DNA of 64,000 bases, taken from assembly GCA_949128115.1 (NCBI GenBank), contig OX421966.1, positions 57,409,416 to 57,473,415 of the forward strand, written 5' to 3'. Position 1 is the first letter of the stretch; every line of letters starts with the position of its first letter. Of the stretch, positions 34,159-45,638 are shown in pieces. A program made the translations under genes and the position numbers. The notes under the pieces are model-generated. The model was not told the origin of the DNA, ran no database searches, and was given only the letters and a program-made list of their open reading frames with translations. This stretch comes from Anaspis maculata. Lineage: Eukaryota; Arthropoda; Insecta; Coleoptera; Scraptiidae.

Positions 34159-35550
34159 AGCCCAGTCAATGAAAGCTTAATTTAGGAGAATAGCGAAAAT
34201 AAATAGTGTAGTTCTGAAAATTGGTAAAGATGTTCTCGAAAGCTTGCTGATTACTGTGTGAAAAGTCCCTATCGATAGAAGGTGTGGAATCGCCGCCATC
34301 TAGGATTATTGGTTCATTCGAAGTATTTTTTGTGATTATCTCAAATTGGGGCGATCCCATCAAAAAACCGCTTGATTCAAATGAAGGCCATCAAATTGTC
34401 TACAAAAAAGTTGCGTATCACTTCTGTCATAACTTTGGAGAAACTGGCCTGTAAGCGTTAGTTGTGAGTCGTGGAGGAGGTATTTCATTTTTCACGGTCT
34501 TTTTGAAGAATCGCGGAAAACTACAATGCGGTGCTGTTCAGTTAATCTTTGTTAATAAATAAAAAAATAGGAAAAAAAATTTTTGGCCTCCACTTCAGAA
34601 AATATGGGGGGGGGTCAAAGGGAAAAAATTGAACCTCTATAGTATTTCGGTTATTTAAGAAGTTTTTGAGAATATTTTTGTGAAGAATTATGAGTGATCC
34701 ATTCATGATACAAGGTGCAAAAGAGAGACCAATCATTGTACAGAATGAGTCTGTACCCCGGATTTTTTCAGACCGCGCGTAAATCTGCAAAGCCCCATTT
34801 GAACATCTGAAAATAATCGTAACCAACACTACCAAAATCAGAACAATGAGTGACAGACAAACCAGTTCAGGTTACCCATTGTTCTGATTCTCGTTGTGTT
34901 GGTTACGGACATTTTCAGGTGTTGAGATGCTTTTTGCAGATTTACGCGCGGTCTGAAAAAGTCCGGGGTACAGACTCGCCCTGTACAATGATTGGTCTTT
35001 TGCACCTTGTATCATAAATGGATCACTCACAATTCCACCTGAGAATGTTCGCAAAATTTTATCAAATAACCGAAATACCAGAGGTTTAATTTTTTCCCTT
35101 TGATCCCCCCCCCCCCCATATATTCTGAAGTGAAGGCCAATTTTTTTTTTCCATATATGAAGATCAACTGAACAGCACTGCATTGTAGTTTTTCGCGATT
35201 CTTCAAAAACACCGTGAGAAATAAAATATCTTCTCCACGACTCACACCTGACGCTCACTGACCAATTTCTCCAAAGTTATGACAGATACGTGATAGCGAT
35301 ACGCAACTTCTTTGTAGACAATTTGATGGCCTTCCATTTGAACCAAGCCGTTTTTTGATGGATTTGCCTTAATTCGAGATAATTGCAAAAAATACTTCAA
35401 ATGTACCGATAATCCAAGATGGCGGCGATTTCACACCACCCTATCGATGGGGACTTTCCGCACAGTAATCAACAAGCTTTCGAGACCATCTCTAACAATT
35501 TCCAAAACTCCACTATTTATTTTCGCAATTTTTTCTTCGTTGACTGGGCT
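34159..35550. mobile_element. Foldback element, 1392 bp, inside LINE B
   Basis: The termini are AGCCCAGTCAATGAAAG and an inverted CTTCGTTGACTGGGCT; AAGGT flanks both ends (34154-34158 and 35551-35555). Arms of about 690 bp remain complementary to a centre near 34857, where CAGAACAATG and CATTGTTCTG face each other. Non-coding; mirrored short frames are artefacts of the palindrome. Confidence 0.85.
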
Positions 35551-35717
35551 AAGGTACTTATGCCTGGGAACACTCATGTCCTGTCGATGCCTGCGTCAGA
35601 TGATATGACACTTGTCCGCTTGTCCCCATTTCCGTTCTTTCCAAGGAGGTTCTCTTCAATCTCTTATGTCCGGGATGAGTCTGCGTGTTCATTTCCCATG
35701 GTCCGACTGTTTCCACT
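35551..35717 (-). pseudogene. LINE B fragment 3: conserved C-terminal block
   Basis: The minus strand encodes VSYHLTQASTGHECSQAYKY, which corresponds to the 'yhLTQ.ltGHgcF..Yl' block found near the C-terminus of R1-like LINE proteins. It sits exactly between two insertions. Confidence 0.65.
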
Positions 35718-37760
35718 CTGTGGTATTCCCCCCTTTTTTTGTTTGTACGTTGGTACCTGGAGTAGGTACGGGTGTTGACGTTCGTGGCGTTTGCCGATGG
35801 GAGAAGGAGATGGCGCTGGGCGAGCCGGGCGAGCGGCAGCCGCGGACAGACGCAGAGAAGAGAATCACCGGTGGTGAAGAACACGTGATTTCCAGTGCTC
35901 CGGAGTGTACGTCGGTTTCTCCTAATTTGAGGTCGGTCTTTCTTCGATTATTGTATCGTAATTTTGGCTTCCACCCACTCACCAAATCATGCATTTCGAT
36001 ACCTATTTTGTCTGCAAAATTATTGTACAAAACACGAAATGCTTTGTTTTCTTTGTTCTCAACGGGCTTGCATAACCCGCCGTTTTCCCCTTTGAAATCA
36101 AGGTGCTTCGCACTGCTCTGAGTTTTTGTAATTAACCTACTCCCAAATGATCTTGATATTGACGGCAAAAGCCGTGAATCTAGTGGGTGTGTTTTTTTGC
36201 GCACTCATGACGTGACCTCAAGGCCGCGCTATCGCGCGTACTTTGAGGTTTCATTGATTGTTTCTCTCCACAAGTTACGTCACAAACAGTAAGATGACAA
36301 AAAGAAACTCTGCTACGCTCAAATCAGCCGCTAAGTAGAGAACAGTACTTTTGATGATTCATTCACATTTCATTGTTCATTGTCGGGTTATACATGAAAG
36401 TAAAGGAAGGAGAGAGAGACTTGCACGCTCCACCGTGTCCTGGGGGGGTCCATCTGCTCGTATGAATCTGCCTTGTTGAATCTACTAACCTTCTCTTATT
36501 TTGGGGGGAAATTATGTATAACGACGAAGAGAGAGCCACAGGTTGGTTCGAGTCGATTCCCTTGTATTTACTGTTATTTCTTGGATGTGATTACTGTTCA
36601 CTAACCATTGTTCTGCTTTGAATATAAGTATGTATCTGGGGGGTTTTTGATGGGTAACTTCTGGGAAAGTTCGAATCGTACTTCGGGCGAATGCGTTATA
36701 GATACTTCTTCCTTCCGTTCGCTCACAAAAAGTATGACCAACTTTAAGTTCTCTACTTATTCACCTCTCAACTGTTTCTTGTTCATTTATTTACCTATTT
36801 ATCTCTTATTTGTTTCTTGTTTATTTATCTACCTATTTATCTCTTGTTTGTTTCTTGTTTATTTACCTACACCATCACTTATCATTTGTTTCTTGCTGAT
36901 TTATTCACTCGTTTACTGATCATTTGTTTCTTGCTGATTTATTCACTTGTTTACCAATCATTTGTATTGTCTGATTTATCAACTTGTTCACCGATCATTT
37001 CTTTTGTGCTCATCTATCTATCGATTTGACTTCTTTTGTTTGTGAAGTGTAAAATCATTGCTCAGCGTAAAGTTTCTTTTTGTTGTTCCGTAAAAAAGCT
37101 TGTGAATGGAACAATCTTTCAAAGAGGTTCAAGCACCGATTCACGCTGACTTGATCAATGCATTATTGGAGTGACTTCTCTGTCATTCCATCATGATCCA
37201 TTCTCACTCGACTTTGTTCAGATCATTTGGGAAGGGATTTTTCCGCAATCAATCAGGCAATACGCAGGGGTTTCTTTGACGTGTTCTTCCCATGTGTGCC
37301 TGTCAGCGAATGCGTCACTTTTCCTTTGCGATCAAATTGATAGTTAGACCTTTTTTCATGATTTCTTGTTTTGTTTTGTTGATCTTATTTTGTGTTCATT
37401 TTATTGTTGTAAATTCTTGCATTGTCTAACTAATTTGTGATGATTTTTCTTGTTCCATTCTTGTTTGTGTTTTGTTGCTCTTTATTCTTGTTGTGTCATT
37501 TTCAACTGTCAATTCCTTGTTGTTAGGCGTTTTGAGAAAAGAAACAAATTCATTCAAAAACTTTGCCATTGGTTTTCAATAAAACATTCATTTTGCTTGC
37601 ATTTCCTTCGCGTTTCATTCAAGAATCAAACCTCATCCCCAACGACACATTCTCATCTCGAGTAAGAACTCAACACAACGTAGGTGAAATGTAAACAACG
37701 TCAAGAAGAAAAGGGATAACGACGATCACTGCCAACATCGAAAACGGGGTTACACTACAG
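35718..37760 (-). mobile_element. 2.0-2.2-kb TIR element, copy 1 (inside LINE B)
   Basis: It starts CTGTGGTATTCCCC and ends with the complement of CTGTAGTGTAACCCC, giving an imperfect terminal repeat. The whole element is present again at 38599-40782 in opposite orientation. A region at 36770-37020 has degenerate tandem phrases (TCATTTGTTTCTTGCTGATT). The right end is followed by a partial duplication of the terminal 33 bp (37748-37820). The only protein-like segment is the 45-codon stretch at 35947-36081. No transposase was recognised, so the superfamily is unknown. Confidence 0.75.
35947..36081 (-). other. Conserved exon-like segment in copy 1
   Basis: Forty-five codons (GLCKPVENKENKAFRVLYNN, then FADKIGIEMHDLVSGWKPKL) align without gaps to 40418-40552 in copy 2. 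By eye, 12 codons differ: 7 silent and 5 replacement. That is more silent change than expected for non-coding DNA. GATTTG followed by GTGAGTGG in both copies offers a splice donor within it. The Cys-x2-Cys start and the L/F-A-D-K-I pattern weakly recall the first half of a ZAD-type zinc finger, but the second cysteine pair is not seen. The reading frame extends 36204-35689. Confidence 0.45.
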
Positions 37761-37819
37761 ATATGGTGCCGCGACCAGGATGATACACTACAGAATGGTG
37801 CCAAGACCAGGGTACACTA

Positions 37820-38528
37820 CAACTCGTTTTGAAATTCATTCATTGTCGTGCACCTTTCACTTGCCCTGTCGTCTTTCTTCCTTGAGTCAAGGAGACTCAG
37901 CCGCATATTTTCTTTCGCCATCAAATGCCATGGAACGACGCCTGCGATTACAAAAACGGTGGCACCTGATACTGTCCTGTACGCTCTGCTGATTCTCAAA
38001 GCTCGTACGCGATGAACACTGATAATTTTGTTTTTGTGTCTCTGGCACCCTCGGGGCTTCGGCCCAGATCGACGATCCGTAGAGCACAATTGATGCGACT
38101 GCATTGTGTAGGACCTAACCTATCTTTTGTTTTGTTTTGGTCCTCTGACGTTTGATAATGAAACGCTGAGGACTCTGGCCGTTCTGTCTGCTTCCGTGCA
38201 AACATTTTGTAAATGGCTTACACCAGTCGTCTGTCCATCGACATACCCAAGTACTTCACTACTGGACTCGGTCTAATTGTTATTCCATTCATTAGAAAGC
38301 TGATGCTCTGTATCTCCCTTCGAGCGTTCAGGATAATGGCGTCCGATTTTTCAGGGGCTACTTGGAGCTCATTATCCTCAATCCATTCACTAACAAGCTT
38401 CAGGGTTTTATTTTCTCGCCTCATTGGACTTTCTGAAGTTTCAGCTGATATCACAATGGCTAGGTCGTCCGCGTAGCAGATGCTGGTTACTCCATGGACG
38501 TCGATGTCCATCAGATCGGATTATAATA
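37820..38528 (-). pseudogene. LINE B fragment 2: RT core with YADD and downstream region
   Basis: The minus strand encodes GVTSICYADDLAIVISAETS (catalytic YADD at 38475-38464), WIEDNELQVAPEKSDAIIL (the usual 'W..dn.L.la..Kte.vll'), VVKYLGMSMDRRL ('iKYLGv.lD'), then in other frames LLYGSSIWAEAPRV and VIAGVVPWHL, all standard R1-like LINE blocks. Frameshifts separate them, so it is a pseudogene. Confidence 0.85.
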
Positions 38529-40188
38529 CAGGGTGATTCACCACCTAATGGACATAGCTTAAGGGTAGGTCCAGTTTTTCCAGGCAGGGTGATTCATGTT
38601 GTAATGTAACCCTCTTTTTCGATGTTTGGCTGCGATCGTCGTTGTTTCTTCCCTTCCCCACGTCGTTTACATTTTACCTACGTTGTGTTAAGTTCTTACT
38701 CGAGATGAGAATGTGTCGTGGGGGATGAGGTTTGATTCTTGAATGAAACGCGAATGAAATGCAAGCAAAATGAATGTTTTATTGAAAACCAATTGCAAAG
38801 TTTTTGAATGAATTTGTTTCTTTTCTCAAAACAACTAACAGCAAGAAATTGACAGTAATGAAAATGACACAACATGAATGAAGAACAACAAAACACATAA
38901 CAATAAAAATCATTTCAAATTATTCCGACAATGCAGGAATTTACAACAATGAAATGAACACAATATCAGATTTACAAAACAAAACAAGAAATCATGAAAC
39001 ATGGCAATCTGTCAATTTGATCGCAATGAAAAAGTGACGTATTCGCTGACAGGCACACATGGAAAGAACACGTCAAAGAAACCCCTGCGTATTGCCTGGT
39101 TGATTGCTGAAAAATCCCTTCCCAAATGATCTGAATAAAAGTCAAGTGTGAGTGAGTCATGATGAAATGACAGAGAAGTCACTCCAGTGATGCATTGATC
39201 TAGTCAGCGTGAATCGGTGCTTGAACCTCTTTGCTTCGTTCACAAGTTATTCACGTAACAACAAAAGAAAACTTTACGCTCAGCAATAAATGTTACACTT
39301 TACAAACAAAAGAAGTCAAATTCATAGATAAATAAACAATAAAAAAACGATCGGTAAACAAATTAATGAATCAGCCAGAAACAAGTAATAAGCAATCAAG
39401 TGGATAAATCAGCAAGAAACAAACGATCAGTAAACAAGTGAATAAATCAGCAAGAAACAAATGATAAGTAAACGAGTGAATAAATAAGCAAGAAACAAAT
39501 GATAAGTAATGGTGCAGGTAGAAAAACAAGAAACAAATAGGAGATAAAAGGTAGATAAATAAAAAAGAAACAGGTGAAAGATGAATAAGTAGAGAATTTG
39601 AAAGTTGGTCATACTTTAAGTAAGCAATTGGAAGAAAGAAGTATCTTTAACGCGTTCGCCCGAAATTCCCCAAAAGTTACCCATCAAAAACCCCCCAGAT
39701 ACATACTCACATTCAAAACAGAACAATGGTTAGTAAACAGTAATCACATACAAGTGAATAACAGTAAATACAAGAAAATCGACTCGAGCCAACCTGTGGC
39801 CCTCTCTTCGTCGTTTTACATAATTTCCCCCCAAATAAGGAAAGGTTAGTAGACTCAACAAGGCAGATTCATACGAGTAGGTGGAAACCCCCCCCGCCCA
39901 CCAGGACACGGAGGAGCGTGCAAGTCTTCTTTCCTTCGTTTACTCTCAGGTATAACCCGACAATGAACAATGAAATGTGAATGAATCATGAAAAATACTG
40001 TTCTCTACTTAGCGGCAGATTTTGGCGTAGCAGAGCTTCTTTTTGTCGTCTTACTGTTTATGACGTAACTTGTGGAAAGAAACAATTAATGAAACCTCGA
40101 AATACACGCGATAGCGCGGCCTTGAGGTCACCCCATGAGTGCGCAAAAAGCACGCCCACTTTGGATTTACGCCCCTAGCCGTCAACAC

Positions 40189-40340
40189 TGGGCGTTTTCC
40201 ATTTAGCGACACAAGTCGACTTGTGTTGACACAAACCGACACAAACGCGTTCCATTTGATCTGTGTTTCTTTGTTTCATCGACACAAGCTAACACAAGCT
40301 GACACAAACCGACACAAATGTTTTAAATGGAAAGCGCCCA
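40189..40340. mobile_element. 152-bp MITE in copy 2 only
   Basis: The ends TGGGCGTTTTCCATTTA and TAAATGGAAAGCGCCCA are inverted. CGACACAAG-type short repeats fill the middle, including the palindrome CACAAGTCGACTTGTG. Copy 1 lacks it (GCCGTCAATATCAAGATC), so it inserted after the two copies separated. Confidence 0.8.
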
Positions 40341-40417
40341 TTGAGATCATTTGGGAGTAGATGAATTACACAAAATTCAAAGCTGTGCGAAGCACCTTGA
40401 TTTCAAAGAGGAAAAAC

Positions 40418-40552
40418 TGCGGGTTATGCAAGCCCGTTGAGAACAAAGAGAATAAAGAGTTTCGGGTTATGTACAACAGTTTCGCGGACAAAATAGGTAT
40501 CGAAATGAATGATTTGGTGAGTGGATGGAAGCCAAAATTACGATACAATAAT
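40418..40552 (+). other. Conserved exon-like segment in copy 2
   Basis: Counterpart of 35947-36081: CGLCKPVENKENKEFRVMYN then SFADKIGIEMNDLVSGWKPK, open from 40361 to the stop at 40556-40558. Here the first residue pair forms a Cys-Gly-Leu-Cys motif that is lost in copy 1. The GTGAGTGG donor-like sequence is retained. Confidence 0.45.
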
Positions 40553-41899
40553 AAGTGAAAAACTAACCTTAAATACGAAAAAACGACACACACCGGAGCA
40601 CTTGAAATCACGTGTTCTTCATTCCCGCTTATTCTCTTCTCTGTCTGCCCGCGACTCGCCGCTCGGCCGGCCCGCCTAGGGCAGCGCCATCTCCCTCTCT
40701 CATCGGCAAACGCTACGAACGTCAATCACTGTACCAACTTCAGGTACCAACGTATAAACAAAACAAAGGGGGAATACCACAATGTATTTCGTAGAATTTT
40801 TTGACAAGCTGTAACCTCAGAACGACCGAATGGATTTGATTGAAATTTGGTGGGTTAATTCTTCTACTGATAGCTGACACATCGCTCTATCAAACAGTTC
40901 GAAATTTCCAGGGCCAGCCTTGATAAAAAAAACTTCTAAGCTTTTTTCAAAAAAAGACTTCTGTATGCATTTTTTTCAGAATTCATTCACATATTCAGAA
41001 ACCACATAAAACGTGCTTTTAATATCGCAAAAAAAATTGCTTGGCACCATTGAGCTCTCAATAAAATTTTGATAATTCTGAAGATTTTCGAGGTTAGGAT
41101 TTTTTGTAAACTGATGATTCAAAAGACTCGCAAATGATCTATTATGGCCTCAAATTTCAGCCGTTCCGTCAAACAAATTTGAAAAATTTTCTCCACGTTT
41201 TCTCAGTAGAAAAAAAAAATCTCATCAGAATTTTCAAAAAACTTTTGTCATGTCCCGCAACTGCACTATTTCTCACATTGAGCTGAAATTGAGAGACGTG
41301 ACATCAATTTTTCGAAAATTCTGATGAAACTTTTTGTTGCTCCAAGTTGGTTGATGAGAAAACGTGAAAAAAAAATTTAATTTTTTTGACGAAACAGCTG
41401 AAGTTGAAGGCTATGATAGATCATTTGCAAATATTTGAAATTATCAATTTACAAAAAATCCTAAGCTCAAAAATTCTCAAGATTATCAAAATTTTATTGA
41501 CAGCGCAATGGTATCAAGCAATTTTTCTTGCGATATCAATAGCATATTTTATGTAGTTTCTGAATTTGAAAATAAATTTGAAAAAATATGCATACAGAAC
41601 GTCTTTTTTGCAAAAAGCTTTGAAGATTTTTTAATCAAGGCCGGCCCTGGAAATTTTGAACTGCTTGATAAAGCTATGTGTCAGCTTTTAATACGAGAAT
41701 CAACTCACAAAATTTCAGTCGAATCCATTGGATCGCTCTAAAGATATGGCTTATTGAAAAAATCGACAAAATACCTGAATCACCCTGTAACTTCAAAACG
41801 AACAGCGTTAGAAAAATTTCAAAGCCAGATCCTGGTTTGCCTGTAAAAACTGGACCTACCCTTAGGCTATGTCCATTCGGTGGTGAATCACCCTGTATA

Positions 41900-43246
41900 C
41901 AGGGTGTCCCAGAAATGGCGCATAAACTCTCCAGTACGTTGCTGGGAATTCATCATAGAGTCGGGGAAAAATAGTAGAAAAAATCTTTGGCTTTTATTTA
42001 TTAAGTTATCGCCAAAAAACTAAACGGTCGATTTGGCAAACGTGCACGACTGCACCTACATACGTACCGTTAGGTAAGAATACAATTGTTCCAATATAAA
42101 CATGGTCATCATAGAAACGGTCATTGTCAGGGCCAATTTAGACATTTCCTTGTAGGTACTGATACTGATGTACCTGCCTGCATGGTACCTACTGGCACAG
42201 CTACTGGCTGATAACTACCGATCGCACCTCTTCGTAATTTCAACAACTTTCGCGCATTCAGAAAATAAACTTGTAAAACTGTGTTTCTCCCATTTTTATT
42301 TAGGAGTTACTGAGGCTGTATCAGAAAGAAATTCACTTTCAAAAACGCCACACCCTTTTCACTTATTCAACTTGTTCTGAACTAACAATCCCAAGAAGAA
42401 TCCTTGCAAATCATGTGTGATAATTAACATCTGTCAGGCTCCTTTGACGATAGGAGTTTGGGACTACCCGTATTCGAGAAAAAAGTAACTGCATGCAGTC
42501 TCAGTGAAACTTTGTGAGCCATTCGATCTGGTTGATCAGTTCGAAAACGTCCTCTTCAGCATCAGGTACCCTTATGGTACCTGAAGAAGGTACATGACGA
42601 GGGCGGCCGCGATCGGCTTGTAATAATGCAGATGCTACCTGTCCGGTCCTTCTGGCTCTTTCTTCTGTTCTCATCATCACATACGATTGGGATGCTTTCT
42701 TCAAGGGTATTGCTTAAAAAATGCGTTCCGCCTGCAAGTGATTGCCGCGACGTTCTCCCAAAATGAGAAACATATCACTAGCCGCATACATTATTCGCGG
42801 AAAAGTGTAAACAAAGCAGGAATGATGCAAAATGACACTCTTATGACACTGACTGATCTGATTGACAGAAATTGACGATTTTTTATTTATTCACTGTCAG
42901 ATTGTAGGTATACCTACTCATACTCATTTGTTTTTCACCGATGATGCCAGATCCATTTTCTGGGTAATTTGATTGAAAATTTGCAAAATTTAAAAATGGC
43001 TGTAGTCGTTATGCAAAAGTTGTTGAGGATTATTTCACAAGAAAATGATAAAAAGGCTTTGTCCCCATGAGATAAATATTGCGATTTCGAAAAAATCACA
43101 GAAATAAAGAAGTTGAGTTTTCAAATGCAATGTCTTATATCTCGAAGAGTGGTCAAGGAGGAATTTTTTTAGTATTTTTCTAGGGTTCCCTGGAGCGTCC
43201 GCTACAACGTACTGGAGAGTTTATGCGCCATTTCTGGGACACCCTG
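41900..43246. mobile_element. Mariner-like element, 1347 bp
   Basis: The termini CAGGGTGTCCCAGAAATGGC are exactly inverted at the right end (43227-43246) and flanked by TA on each side. The TIR extends through GCGCATAAACTCTCCAGTACGTT. No transposase frame was recognised in between. It abuts the other mariner-like element through TATA and separates LINE B fragments 1 and 2. Confidence 0.85.
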
Positions 43247-43400
43247 TATATTTCCATAGGAAAGATCAAGAACCGATCCCTGCGGGACGCCTCCACCCAC
43301 CGATCGGTCATCAGCGTAGCTTACAGTCACCTTTCTGTCTATGAAATACGATTCCACAACGTTGCTCAGGTGTTGAGATATACCGTACGAGGGCGCAGAA
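43247..43400 (-). pseudogene. LINE B fragment 1: RT with GVPQGSV
   Basis: The minus strand encodes VVESYFIDRKVTV followed by a short stretch and GGVPQGSVL, the block before the YADD palm motif. The next block lies 4.7 kb away beyond two insertions. Upstream LINE sequence is lost at the palindrome starting near 43384. Confidence 0.8.
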
Positions 43401-43600
43401 CTGACGTCAGTGTTTTCTTTCATGATTTCTAAAAAAACTCGAAATTCTGGGATTACAGTCAGAATTCTGAATTTAAAGTCGGAGTTTGGAGTTTGAAATT
43501 CAGAATTCCGAGATTGAAGCCAGAATTCTGAGTTGAAAGTCGGAATTCTGACTTTCAGACTCAAAATTCTGAGATAAATAGTGCTATTCTGTAAGAAATA

Positions 43601-43692
43601 ACATTCCATAAACGCTCTGTTATGTAAAAACTCGTGTCGGGCATTGGCTGTTGCCAAGGTTATAACAGCGTAACAGAGCCTTTATGGAATGT
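43601..43692. mobile_element. 92-bp MITE in left arm
   Basis: ACATTCCATAAACGCTCTGT and its near-complement at the other end form a hairpin. The equivalent place in the right arm lacks it. Confidence 0.7.
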
Positions 43693-45312
43693 AATTTTTT
43701 AGATAGTACTAGCAGTTCACAACATAATATGGCACAATCCTCCATTTTGTGATGCAAACAAGAACTTCGGCACAATTGTTTCTAGATTCAAAATGAATAA
43801 TTGGCCCGCTGCTATTTTCGATAACCCCCTGCTCGACCCCCTGCTGGTCCAGGATTTGGAAAGTACAAGGGGGACATGACAGTTTTTTGCTGCAAGCACC
43901 AAACACTGCTATCGAATCATGTTTGATGTCATTTCTGTATAACTAGAGCCTGCTGATCACGATGTCGCCACTATCAGAATGATGCGTCTGTCGAAAAACA
44001 AGGTAGAACTGTCAATTTTACGATGGGAGCTTCCCTAATTAACAAATTTTGGTTATCGAAGGGGATGTGTGGGGTATTATTTCTGACATGATCGAGGTCG
44101 ACGAACTTATTTCTTTGTGAAAAATGTGATTGGTTTGGAACGGTGAAAAATATGAAGGATCAAAATTATGATTATTGATTATCAAACATTTACGATTCGC
44201 ATTGAATCAACTTTTGTTGCACTTTTGATTAGTCTGAGCTAGCGAGTCACGATACCGTTATTTTCGAGGCGCTGCGTTCGCTAGAAGTCAAGCTATAACA
44301 GATTTATACGAATTGGAAAAGTTCTTGTAAGTCGCAGTAGTGGCAATTCAAAAAAAAGTTGAATAGAATTTCGACCGCCTTCAGACTCAGGGAGTTCACT
44401 TTTTTGCATAAAAATGAAATTTTCTCAATATTGAGGGTGCTCATGAAATGGAGATTTCTCACTTTTTGCCTCACAGGCACTCGCCTTGAACCTTGGAAAA
44501 ATACATTTCAGCATAAATTGATGACGCCGATGGGATGCTGTCATCGCCGAAGCGATACGTCAACCAGAATCCAAGTGGGGGCTGTAACTCTTTGTACTTG
44601 GGGTGCGCGTCTTTAATTGGGTTAGTTTGGTCTTGGAATGTGATGTGTTGGGCATCATTTCTATCGCTTTTGGGTCACTGATTTCATTTCTTAATGCAAA
44701 ATTTTGATTGAGTTACAAGCGGAGTTGTAGCTGCCTTAGTACATGGGAGATATTCCCCTTCTCACCGAATTCTAACTCAATCACAATTTTGCATTGAGAA
44801 ATAAAATCAGCGACCCAAAAAACATTAGAAATGATGTCCAACACATCATATTTCAAGACCAATCTAGCCTAATTCAAGACGCGCACCCCAAGTACAAAAA
44901 GATAGAGCCCCTACTCGGCTTCTGGTTGACGTATCGCTTCGGCGATGACAACATCGCATCGACGTCATCAATTTATGCTTAAATATATTTCTTCAACGCT
45001 TCAAACAAGTGCTTGCGTGAAAAAAAGCGGAAAATCTATATTTCATGAGCCCTCTCAATATTGACAGAATTTCATCTTTCTGCAAAAATAGTAAGCTTCA
45101 TGAGTGTGAGGGCGGCCGAAATTATATCTCACACTTCCCTTAATGGTCAATGTAGCCAGTTCCAGGAATTTTTACAATTCGGAATTATTCGTCACAACTC
45201 GACTTCTGGAGAGCGCAGCGCCTCGGCAATGACGACATAGTGATTCGCTGACTCAGCCCAATAAAAAGTGCAACAGAACTCAATTCAATGCGAATCGTAA
45301 ATGTTTGATAAT

Positions 45313-45638
45313 AGAGTATTATACTAAAAAAATTTTCTGATTGAAATGGAAACTACATCGAAAAATAATTGACCCGTGTTTTTTTATTCCGTCAAAAACT
45401 GTATCGTTTGGGCGTAATAAATAAATAACATCAACTAGTTCTGACGTCACAGCGAGTCACCGCCCATACTGCCTGTGTAAATGACGTCAGAAATAGGCAG
45501 AATATAGGAATTTCGTCTATTTATTGCGGCCAAACGATACAATTTTTGGCCAAATAAAAAAATACGGGTCAGTTATTTTTCCATATAGTTTCTGTTTCCA
45601 TCGAAAACAAAATATTTTTTTCAAAGTATAACACTCCA
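45313..45638. mobile_element. 326-bp palindromic MITE, 8-bp target duplication
   Basis: TTGATAAT flanks both ends (45305-45312, 45639-45646). Termini AGAGTATTATACT and the complement of TGGAGTGTTATACT; inner inverted parts include GTATCGTTTGG against CCAAACGATAC. The left arm of the host palindrome has the site once and no insert. Confidence 0.85.

Larger units (their letters stand above)
38599..40782 (+). mobile_element. 2.0-2.2-kb TIR element, copy 2 (inside the mariner-like element)
   Basis: Inverted relative to copy 1; termini TTGTAATGTAACCC and the complement of TTGTGGTATTCCCC. It differs from copy 1 by scattered substitutions, small indels and a 152-bp MITE at 40189-40340. It interrupts the left arm of the mariner-like palindrome soon after GGGTGATTCA. 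Confidence 0.75.
38529..41895. mobile_element. Mariner-like palindromic element (host of 2.2-kb copy 2)
   Basis: The termini CAGGGTGATTCACCACCTAA and its complement are flanked by TA. After removing the 2184-bp insertion (38599-40782) about 1.18 kb remains, largely palindromic: 40820-41300 and 41320-41800 are inverted copies ('ccagggccagccttgat' against its complement). No transposase was seen. It interrupts LINE B between its GVPQGSV and YADD blocks. Confidence 0.8.
33560..43400 (-). mobile_element. LINE B: R1-like non-LTR retrotransposon split by nested insertions
   Basis: Four minus-strand fragments read in correct LINE order when the intervening DNA elements are removed: 43247-43400 (RT up to GGVPQGSV), 37820-38528 (RT from just before YADD to the C-terminal region), 35551-35717 (C-terminal 'HLTQ..TGH' block), and 33560-34158 (C-terminal end and 3' UTR). 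The 5' part is absent. The interrupting elements are 41900-43246, 38529-41895, 35718-37760 and 34159-35550. Order of motifs and absence of an RNase H domain fit the R1 clade, but the clade call is from memory of motifs only. Confidence 0.8.

Noticed and set aside
39427..39612. Hydrophobic Phe/Leu-rich frames resembling membrane proteins at 36.6-37.0 and 39.4-39.6 kb
   Set aside because: They come from a degenerate T-rich tandem repeat inside the 2.0-2.2-kb element.
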